Positions 55,201-64,000 of a stretch of DNA of 64,000 nucleotides are shown here, in pieces. Each line of letters starts with the position of its first letter. Positions within the stretch are counted from its first letter, which is position 1. Under the pieces are notes generated by a model. The model was not told where the DNA came from and searched no databases. It saw nothing but the letters and a program-made list of their open reading frames with translations. This DNA is from Sepioteuthis lessoniana (lineage: Eukaryota; Mollusca; Cephalopoda; Myopsida; Loliginidae), in NCBI GenBank assembly GCA_963585895.1, contig CAUZXS010005791.1, positions 1,941,673 through 2,005,672 on the forward strand, read 5' to 3'. The position numbers and the translations under genes were made by a program.

Positions 55201-55664
55201 TTTATATTAGACTTCCCTGGATTGATTCTGCCAGCCAGTTAATTCTCGATAAGGTTTCTTCTTCTGTTGCACGGTGTTGTAATGCGGTTAAGATTCGAAC
55301 TATCTTTACTACCAGAACAGCATTTCGTTCTATCTATACAGATGTACTCCCTATCTTTCAGCAGAATAATTCAATTTATAAATTTCAATGTTATTGTGAT
55401 GCAACATATATAGAGAGTACTTCCCAATGTCTTGAGGTAAGGGCGAGACAGCATGTTCTACGAGGAATTCATGATCGAACAACATCCGGGCATTCGCAAA
55501 TGTTAGATTCCGCTGTCTGTGATCATTTGAATGCTACAAATACCTGTGCGGCTAATTATAATGATGAATGCTTTGCTGTTTTGCACAGAGCGAGGACAAA
55601 ACAACATATAAGTGTCCTCGAAGTAATTTTTATTTTGTTTAATCACCTGTCTCTGTGCAAGTAG
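52277..55664 (+). mobile_element. Penelope-like element, broken, with a nested insertion
   Basis: Plus-strand segments follow Penelope-like order. The N-terminal region (LLTKPDKGAGFVILSRTDYI, then KMATILNDTTKFLKLGD) lies at 52800-52950. A reverse-transcriptase segment follows to about 53590 (for example NIFVGFYERLHF). After a nested element (about 53590-54783), the RT C-terminus follows (FLHTLDDLHPSLTFTMEKEK, then LLFLDVL, SAFLTCIYRKPTFTGVYLSW; 54810-55010). The GIY-YIG endonuclease is at 55270-55664 (IYKFQCYCDATYIESTSQCL, then EVRARQHVLRG). In this family RT and GIY-YIG act together in insertion. It is a broken, old copy; the 52277-52640 part is assigned only by position. Confidence 0.78.
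53590..54783 (-). mobile_element. Gypsy-type LTR element fossil, nested in the Penelope-like element
   Basis: On the minus strand the outer edge begins TGTTTCACCAGTAAGTAATT (54783), and a second copy of the same ~105-bp sequence begins TGTTTTATCAGTAAGTAATT at 53773. These are the starts of two LTRs. The second is directly preceded by a purine tract (AAAGGAAGG), as expected of a polypurine tract. Between them is the C-terminal end of an integrase (LKPLKVGDRIREKTDEAKTW, then RRYTVKLDSGEFRKRNRKHL). The element is broken, with only the 3' end of the coding region visible. The LTR copies differ at roughly one position in seven over the shared part, so it is old. Confidence 0.65.
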
Positions 55665-56426
55665 AATTCAAGGTATTCATTACAACTTCTTGGAGATGTT
55701 TCTGGTGTGACTTGGGGTGGTTTTATTTTATCTTATTTTTTAAAATTTTATTTTTATCCTCCCATTTTTTCTTGCCAACATTTTTCATATCTCTCCCTTT
55801 TTATTCAATTGTCGTTTACATTCTTGACTTTTAAACGTCCTCCAGCTGTATCACCTGAAAAATCACCGGATGAAAGACCTCGTGGTATTTATAATAAAAT
55901 ATTCCCTTTATTCTCTTCTTTAATTTTACATCTCCCTACTACATATGATTTCTTTATGTATCTTGATATATATATATATATATATATGTATAAATATATA
56001 TATATATATATGTTTTATTCTGCTCTACTGTCCTTTATTTGACCCCTTTTTGACTTAAGAAAAATTGCTTTTATAAACATTTCTCTCCCCCCCCCCCGAT
56101 AACCCGAATCATATTATTTAATATTGATGAAATTATATTATTTAATATTGATAAAATTGATAAAATAAAACATAATAATTTCAGCGGAAATATGAATGCA
56201 GATTTTATCTGTAAATTTAGATGTTGCATTCTATCATTTACTTTTTCCGTAATTATTGTTTAATTTTCAGCTATTTAAATTAAGGGTAACATTTTTTTAT
56301 AGGATTGTATAAACATTATGTAAATGAAAAATAATAATAGGGATTCTTCTTTCGTATACATCTGATGATGATATCACAACCACAAATGAATTTATTATGA
56401 CACCAAGGAAGTGAATTTTTTCTTTT

Positions 56427-56492
<66 letters not shown>

Positions 56493-56604
56493 GCACTCAC
56501 GCACAAGGGTGAGCTGAAATGTACTTATTAACTAACTTTATCTTTGGATCACTTGAAAAGTACTAAGCTATATTCTGATTTGAAATTTTCACAATTTAAC
56601 GTTC
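55665..56604. other. AT-rich stretch with TA microsatellites
   Basis: (TA)n tracts at 55969-56011 and 56428-56491 and a C-run at 56088-56098. No coding similarity. It may include the 3' flank of the Penelope-like element. Confidence 0.5.
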
Positions 56605-56872
56605 ATTTACCCAACCCCTCTGCACCAGCAGGATGAGACACATGGTTAATTTATTTAAGCGGAGTTTAATAGATTTGAATTCAGTTTTTCCTTCTTCTAA
56701 ACTGGTTGTCATAATAAGGTTAATGAACCCAATCAGCCCGATAATTCATCCACAGCTAGAAGAAGAATAGTTGGATGCATACCTTTCCTAAACTTTTATG
56801 TGAAATATAAACACATTCATCAAGGATTTGAAATCAGTTCACTAAGTCTTTTTCATTTGCACCAGAGCCTCT
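56605..56872 (-). mobile_element. tRNA-derived SINE, older copy
   Basis: On the minus strand the order matches 48233-48524. A partial head with the B-box-like ACTGATTTCAAATCCTTG is followed by GGAAAGGTATGCATCCAACT, CTGTGGATGAAT, AGAAGGAAAAACTGAATTCA and TCATCCTGCTGGTGCAGAGG, GGTTGGGTAAATG. The A-box part of the head is shortened. I see no target duplication, and it is more diverged than the first copy. Confidence 0.78.
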
Positions 56873-57308
56873 ACATAATGTTCAATGTATATGATTAATA
56901 TCCGCCACTGAATTAAGTGTATTGACAAAGTATTTGATTAGGTTGAAAATTAGATATTTGGTGTATAAAATGAATACTTTTTATCATTTTTCTATGTACC
57001 TAGATATCTTAATATATTCTTTCCTTAACTTTATATAAGTATAACAAGAAAATTCAATTCTTCTTTCCTGTTTATTGTATTGAAACAAGAAAAAAGAACT
57101 TAAAAGTAACTGGTTAAAGTAATTGAAAAATATGCTAATTTATTTTAATTGTTATCTTTTTATTTTTCTGAAATGCCGCAGTTCAAAATTGGGGTGTGTC
57201 TTTAATACCACTGCATTTATAAGGAATAGTATAATTGAACTACTAGATATAAAGGTCTGTACTACAATCATCAGTGTATGTTTTGAAAATTTTAGCATTA
57301 ATTAAGAT
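56873..57308. other. AT-rich spacer
   Basis: No feature recognised. Confidence 0.4.
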
Positions 57309-57309
57309 T

Positions 57310-58139
<830 letters not shown>

Positions 58140-59752
58140 TTATTTTGTGTTAATAATTCCCTTAACTTTACTAACTATAACAAAGGACACTAATGTTGAG
58201 TGGCGAAAAAATTTTGAATGTAAAAACCGAGATGAGAACAATAGTTCGAGACATATAAATGCTTCTCTTAACTTTACCAACTATAAAATCGACATCTGTG
58301 GACGATCGGAACGAAGAGTGGCTGGGGCATGGTGACTATAACAACCAAGATGAGGACCGTAGTTAGAGACATGTAAATAATTTCCTTTAATTTACAAACT
58401 AAGATAAAGAAACATGAGGTAGGCTGGTGAGTAGAGTCTGGAAAAATGTGATAATAATGGCGATGGTGAGGACAACAGTTAGAGACAAATTGATAACTCC
58501 CTCATGTTTACCGACTATGACAAAGGACACCTGATGAAGGCCGGAAATAAAAGTCATAAAAACTTTGTGGCTATAAAAACAAAAGTAGAGGCATGTAAAT
58601 AATTCCCTTAACTTTACCAACTATGACAAATTACACCTGAAGAAGGCTGGAGAGTGGCGGGAACATTGTGACTATAACAACCGAGAAGACAATAGAGGCA
58701 TGTAAATAATTCCCCAAAGTTTATCAACAATGACAAAGGACACCGAAAGAAGACCATAGAGTAGAGCAGCAAAAATATTATGATTTTATCAACCCAGATG
58801 AGGACAATAGTTAAAGACATTTAAATAATTCCCTTACGTTTTCCAACTATGGTAAAGGTCGCCGGAGGACGACCGGGAGTAGAGTGGCTGGAACATTGTT
58901 ACGATAACAAGATGACAACAATAGTTAGAGACATGTAAATGATTACCTAAACTTTACCAACTATTACAAAGAACCCCCATGGAAGGCCAGAGAGCAGAGT
59001 AGCTTAAAAAAGTGAATGTAACAACCAAGATGCGGACAATAGTTAGAGATATGTAAATAATTCCCTTTAGTTTACCAACTACGATAAAGGACACCTAGGG
59101 GAGGCCGGAGAGTAGAGTGGCTGGAACATTATTGATTATAGCAAACAAGATGAAGACAATAGTTAAAGACATGAAACTAATTCCATTAACTTTACCAAAT
59201 ATGACAAAGGACCTCTACGGAAACCAGAGAGTAGAGTCGTTAAAACATTGCGAATGTAACAACCAAGATAAAGACAATAGTTAGATACATGCAAATAATT
59301 CCCCTAATTTTATTAACTACGTCAAAAGACGTCTGAGGAAGGTCGGAGAGTAAAGTGGCCAAACATTATGAACGTAACAACCAAGATGCGGACAATAGTT
59401 AGAGATATGTAAATAATTCCCTTAAGTCTACCAAGTATGACAAAGGACACCCGAGGAAGGTCGGAGAGTGAAGTGGCCAAACATTGTGGCTATAACAACA
59501 ACAACGAGGGCAAAAATTAGAACAGCGTAAATAATTCCCTTAAGTTGACAAAATATAACAAAGAACATCTGAGGAAGGTTGGAGAGTAGAGTGGCTGTAA
59601 CATTGTGACAATAACAATTAAGATGAGGACAATAGTCATAGACATGTAAATAATTCCCTAAAGTTTACCATCTATGACAAAGGATACCTACGGAATACCA
59701 AGGAGTAAGGTGGCCAAAGCATTGTGAATATATCAACCAAACTGAGGACAAT
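58140..59752. repeat. 119-bp satellite, left block (~13-14 copies)
   Basis: The unit is roughly ACAACCAAGATGAGGACAAT, AGTTAGAGACATGTAAATAA, TTCCCTTAAGTTTACCAACT, ATGACAAAGGACACCTGAGG, AAGGCCGGAGAGTAGAGTGG. AAATAATTCCC recurs every 118-119 bp (58822, 58936, 59055, 59173, 59292, 59410, 59529). Copies differ by many substitutions and small gaps, so this array is older or less homogenised than the 134-bp one. Minus-strand frames repeat an MSLTIVLIL-type peptide and are not genes. Confidence 0.95.
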
Positions 59753-60484
59753 TGTCTTTTACATTAAAAACCCTCAAGGGTTACTTCCTCCAGGTGATCC
59801 TATTTTAGCAGAAGGACTATCCTTAAATTTTCACTCGCCCAGGGACTTCTGATTGTGTCCTTTTCTCTCCAGATTTCTATATAGATTCCATCTTCTCTAT
59901 TTTAACTTTAGAATACGGACCAAAACGGTAGGAGCCTTAATTCAAGTTATTTTAGATTAGCGTCACAACAATTTTACGTCATAATTTACGTCTTTCTTTT
60001 ACGGATATTTAGAAGAATACTCTTTTAGTGTTGACAATTCCTTGTAAATAAATACGCTTGGCTCTTTAAACGTTGTATCTGTCTCATGTCAGTAATATTT
60101 CTCCTTAATTCAATTTTCTGTCATTGTAAATTCAGTAACTATTTCTTTATTTACTCATTAGCTATGTCTCTGACGTTACTGTGTTAGATTTTTCACGTTA
60201 GCATTTTTGTATAAATTCGTCAGATCCCGTGACATTGTCCTAGTTAGTACTCAAAGTAAGCCCATTTATTTACTGTATTCTCTCCTTTCAACTTATTTGC
60301 AAATGTATTACTCCTTCAGTTTTTACATCTTTCTTCAGTTAATAAACCTACAGACAGCAGCAATTCTTCTTCAAAGTCTTTACTATGAGAACGTATTTAA
60401 CTACGTGACATAAACAGGATTTGACGTTTCGAGAAAACTAGGATTGTATACTGCGGAAGCGACGGCAATATTAACTATTGCCGT
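59753..60484. mobile_element. Insertion in the 119-bp satellite (LTR-like ends TGTC...GACA)
   Basis: Satellite sequence stops in GAGGACAAT and resumes in AATAATTCCC. Within the insert, TGTCTTTTAC at 59753 and CTACGTGACA ending at 60410 form TG...CA type ends (658 bp). Then come 74 bp with a hairpin. AATAAA occurs at 60048. No coding sequence is recognised. A fossil solo LTR is one reading; no partner or clear target duplication was found. Confidence 0.4.
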
Positions 60485-60487
60485 CGC
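60459..60487. repeat. 12-bp-arm hairpin at the satellite re-entry
   Basis: GCGACGGCAATA (60459-60470) and TATTGCCGTCGC (60476-60487) are perfect reverse complements with loop TTAAC, unusually GC-rich for this area. Confidence 0.9.
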
Positions 60488-61735
60488 AATATAATAATTC
60501 CCTTAATTTTACCAACTCTGACAAAGAACATTTGAGAAAGGCCGGAGACTAGAGAGGTCAAAACATCGTAAATGTAAGAACCAAGACGAAGATACTAGTT
60601 AGAGATGTAAATAATTCTCTTTAGTTTATCAACTATGACAAATGAAACATGAGGAAGGCCGGAGGGTTGAGTGGCTGGAACATTATGATTGTAACAATCA
60701 AGATGGGGATAATAGAGACATGTAAATAATTCCCTTATGATCACCAACTAGGATAAAGGTCACTTCAGGAGGGCTGGTGACTAAAATGGAAAAAAATGTG
60801 AATGTAACAAACAAGATGAAGAAAATAGTTACAGACATGTAAATAATTCCCTTAACTTTACCAACTATGACAAAGAACACCTGAGGAAGGGCAGAAAGTT
60901 GAGAAGCAAAAAAATTGATAATAAAACAAGCAAGATGAGGACAATAGTTAGAGACATGTAAATAATTCCCTTAACTTTACCAGTTATGACGAAGGACACA
61001 TGAGAATAGAGTGGCTATAACAACCAAAATGAAGACAATGGGCTGGGACATGTAAATAATTCCCATAAGTTTACCAACTATGATAAAGGTCACCCGAGGA
61101 AGACCAAAGAGAAGAGTAGGTTAAACATTATGACTATAACAACCAAGGTGAAATTAGAGATATATAAATAATTCCCTTAAGTTTACCAACTGTGACAAAG
61201 GACCTCTAAGGAAGACCTGAGAGTAGAGTCGTCAAAAATTATGACTATGACGAAGATGAGGACAACAGAGACACGTAAATAATTCCCTTAAGTTTACCAA
61301 CTATGATAATGGACATCTGAGAAAGGTCGGACAGTTGGGTTGCTGGAATATTGGGACTATAACAACCAAGATGAAAACAATTGTTAGAGACGTGTTAATA
61401 ATTCCCAAGATTTTTTCCTGAAGTAGGCCGGAGAGTAGAGTGGCCAAAACATTGACAATAACAACCAAAATGAGGATAATAGTTAGAAACATGTAAATAA
61501 TTCCCTTAAGTTTACCATCTAAGACAAAGAACCCCTAAGGAAAACCAGAAAGTAGAGTGATCAAAACATTGTGACTGTAACGGCCAAGATGAAGACAATA
61601 GAGACAAATGAATAATTTTCATTACTTTACCAACAATGACAAAGGACACCTGAGCAAAGACGGAGAGTTGAGTGGCCAAAGCATTTTGAATTTAACATCC
61701 AATATGAAAACAATAGTGTGGGACACTTAAATAGT
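60485..61735. repeat. 119-bp satellite, right block (~10-11 copies)
   Basis: Same unit and orientation as 58140-59752. It resumes in the middle of a unit (AATAATTCCCTTAATTTTACC) after the insertion and runs out near GGGACACTTAAATAGTGTAA. Confidence 0.95.
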
Positions 61736-62239
61736 GTAAATCTGTGTGCTATTTTTTAAATAATTTTGTTAAGTTATAAATTTTGTTTGTTTTGTTATTG
61801 TTATTTCATTGATTTTTTCCATATTATTGAAATCCACAGGGAAAAGTGGGTTCTTGAATCTTAGTTAAGCAACCAGTCTGAATTTAAACTGCTTAATAAT
61901 TGACTTTATGTCTCAATCTGCTCGTGATGGACGGCCTGAGTACATAATTACTCTTCAGTATGTTTATTTCATGAACTAAATCTTGACATTTATCAAGCTT
62001 GATGTTTTCATACAAGATACTGTTCAGACAATTGAACTTCATTTTCTTGTTTACAGTACTCTAGTAAAATCTTTCCCTAAGTCTTCAACAATCACAATTT
62101 TCTGTCACCATGTAGTTTCCTTTTTTGAATGTAAAGATAAGTTTCCTTTTTCTGATTCACTATTTCACGTGGCTTAGAATATAACAATTACATTCCTTAC
62201 AGAAGGGTAAGACTCCCTTCCCTACTCAAAACGATAAAT
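61736..62239. other. AT-rich spacer
   Basis: No feature recognised. Confidence 0.4.
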
Positions 62240-62241
62240 TT

Positions 62242-62242
<1 letters not shown>

Positions 62243-62292
<50 letters not shown>
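62243..62292. repeat. (TA)n microsatellite
   Basis: About 25 TA units. Confidence 0.95.
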
Positions 62293-62294
<2 letters not shown>

Positions 62295-62359
62295 TTTAAA
62301 ATTTAGTTGAAGTTTAATAAAAGTTTTTAACACAACAGTTTTATTCATAAGTCTCAACC

Positions 62360-62575
62360 GTGAATGTTTGAGCCGTTGGTTGGCAGTTCTTTAGATAATA
62401 TCTTGGCCTAGTCGGCTGTGACTGTAGAATACACCGACTGCATCTCTGCAGAGTGGTAAGATTCTCCCCAACGAGTATCCAGGGTATGACACTAAACAAT
62501 CTGATGGCGAGGCTCCAGGAATACCCGTTCGTTGCCATCGCTCCCAGGTTTACTCTGGCTTAGAATGGTAGCACC
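62360..62575 (+). mobile_element. Tx1-like ORF1 fragment
   Basis: GCATCTCTGCAGAGTGGTAA and AAACAATCTGATGGCGAGG correspond in order to the complement of 9275-9365 (ORF1 tail after the zinc knuckle). The plus strand gives NTPTASLQSGKI and KQSDGE-like residues. It is only ~70 codons and is broken by frame changes. Confidence 0.6.
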
Positions 62576-62735
62576 TGATAAGGTCCTATCTATGGGTGAA
62601 ATAGAACTAAACTCTATATTTATGCTACACTGAATTACTTAAAATAGATCTGTTAATATATATATATATATAAATGGATTTGGCATTAAATAACCGACAA
62701 TAGTTGATATGTCATAAAATCAAACTAAACACTAC
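62576..62735 (+). repeat. CAGTTTAG-family repeat, copy 3 (internally shortened)
   Basis: It starts at the same ORF1 junction as copy 2 (CCTATCTATGGGTGAAATAG, ACTAAACT) and ends with the conserved block ATGGATTTGGCATTAAATAA, CATAAAATCAAAC. Most of the CAGTTTAG array is missing, and a short (TA)n sits in its place at 62659-62672. Confidence 0.6.
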
Positions 62736-63779
62736 CAAGATAATTTCTTCTTCATAAAACGATGACACAGTACAATAACAAATTGTTGTCCGAGAAAAAA
62801 AATTTATTTCCAAGCATTTTATTTATTTGTGATAAAACTGCTAGTTACTTTAAAAATAACTTCATTAAACAAAATAAACAATCGCTGAAACCGAATTTCT
62901 TCTTTAGGTTTTCTGAATTTTTGACACAAGGAATCTAAATCTGTGTGAAACGTGATAGTGAAATGATAACAATCTAAACAAACAGTACAATTACACAGGG
63001 AAACCTCGAGAGTGTTTATTTTTATGGAATCCACAACAAAAACTGGGAGCACTGTTGAATAGAGCGAGTTTTCAGCTACAAATCACTATTCTTTTATACT
63101 GTGGTCCCTACTTACAATGCATTTTCAGGAGAAATTAATAAAAGCCTGCATGTAATAGAACTGCTCTAAAATAAAAAAATAAAGATAAAAGCAAAAACGA
63201 AATTAAAATAAGAATACAGCTTGAAATATTCATGTATATATGCATTTTATGGAGTTTGAAATTGAGTAACTTGAATTAGTTGGTTTCTGCATCTGTTTAC
63301 AAGACGGCAAAAATTTTAATTTGATTTATTATATTAATTGGTATATCATCAATTTTAAGTAATTATTAAATGTTCTATAAAAAATCATGGTATTTAATTG
63401 CATGAATTATGATATAGTTAAAAGCAAAGTGTCCGAGTTATAATTTTCAAAATATCATCCAATCTGTAGATACTTGTTCAGTCATGGGCAAATCGAATGG
63501 CTCACGTAAGACTTTTTAAAAAGATTTTTTTTAACAAAAAAGGTTCTGAACGAGAGAAATAGGGAAAAAATTATCTTTCTTTTGGAAAAAAAAAAGATAA
63601 TTTTTTTCCCAGTTTTTAAGGCAAATGTACAGTCAGCAAAGGATTGGGACTGAGACTGCAGGAAATAAGAGGACTTGAAACTATAATTTTTTCAAAATAT
63701 TAGAATTACACGTTGATAGAAATACATGAAACCATATAATGATTAGTATCAGATAGATATATTCAAAATCATAACTGTG
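62736..63779. other. AT-rich, gene-free stretch
   Basis: A local inverted repeat at about 63565-63610 (GGGAAAAAATTATCTTTCTT against AAGATAATTTTTTTCCC) is the only structure noted. No coding similarity. Confidence 0.45.
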
Positions 63780-64000
63780 TGCGAACAAACGCTCAATAAT
63801 GCAGTCGTTTGGATCTTCTCCACTCGTCCTCTTAGATTCAATCCTCTGGTGACTGAACCGGGAGCGCCAATTACAATTGGTATCGCCGTCACTTTCATTT
63901 ACGTACTTATCCTTCTTTTCGTTTTCTTAACCACGATTCAGCAGGTTCTCTTTTTTTGTTGACAATCACTAGGTCTGGTCGTCTGGCCGAGATTAGGTGA
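63780..64000 (-). mobile_element. LINE 3' end with restriction-like endonuclease remnant, copy 2
   Basis: The minus strand gives RRPDLVIVNKKR (the PD of the PD-(D/E)XK endonuclease) near 63965, then KVTAIPIVIGAPGSVTRGLN, LRGRVEKIQTTALL down to 63785. It is the same family as 12200-12760. The right end is cut by the window. A frame change lies between the two parts. Confidence 0.65.

Noticed and set aside
58399-61492. Repeated MSLTIVLIL-like frames on the minus strand, looking like membrane peptides
   Set aside because: They come from the 119-bp satellite, have no consistent start or length, and differ between copies by frame changes.

Overview
This window is repeat-dominated, non-coding animal DNA. 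I found no intact host gene, no rRNA or functional tRNA gene, and no bacterial-style operon or CRISPR array. The mix of elements (Tx1-, RTE-, Jockey- and R2/R4-type LINEs, Penelope-like elements with GIY-YIG ends, mariner, tRNA-derived SINEs, long AT-rich satellites, and many TA/CA/TC microsatellites) suggests a molluscan genome. The Tx1 and RTE protein families read like those of cephalopods, so an octopus-like host is my best guess, from recall of these families and not from a search.

Layout. 1-11.5 kb is relatively GC-rich. It is a pile-up of broken Tx1-like LINE copies on the minus strand (ORF2 at 1-3.98 kb, ORF1 at 6.4-6.7 and 8.5-10.35 kb) and a rearranged Jockey-type LINE (4.0-5.9 kb), followed by GC-rich minisatellites (6.9-8.3 kb) and a ~300-bp tandem repeat (10.7-11.4 kb). 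12.2-18.6 kb holds two LINEs of the restriction-like-endonuclease group, a candidate LTR and AT-rich filler. 18.6-24.4 kb holds a truncated Tx1 3' end (minus) head to head with the longest Tx1 copy (plus), with recognisable ORF1 and ORF2. 25.3-34.5 kb holds a Penelope-like GIY-YIG fragment, a direct-repeat pair, an internally deleted mariner, an RTE-type LINE, a candidate solo LTR and a Jockey-type LINE with an RNase H domain. 36.9-46.7 kb is one satellite block of about 68 copies of a 134-bp dimeric unit. 47-57.6 kb is AT-rich, with a tRNA-derived SINE flanked by an 18-bp target duplication and a Penelope-like element carrying a Gypsy-type fossil inside it. 58.1-61.7 kb is a 119-bp satellite interrupted by a ~0.73-kb insert. 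The last 2 kb holds another Tx1 ORF1 fragment and another LINE 3' end.

These genes do not work together: each element is a separate, decayed insertion, and the information lies in junctions and nesting. The most notable are two back-to-back palindromes in a Tx1 copy, a CAGTTTAG-rich repeat joined to Tx1 ORF1 at the same point in two distant copies, and the dimeric organisation of the 9-kb satellite. I did not find convincing evidence for an undescribed functional system.
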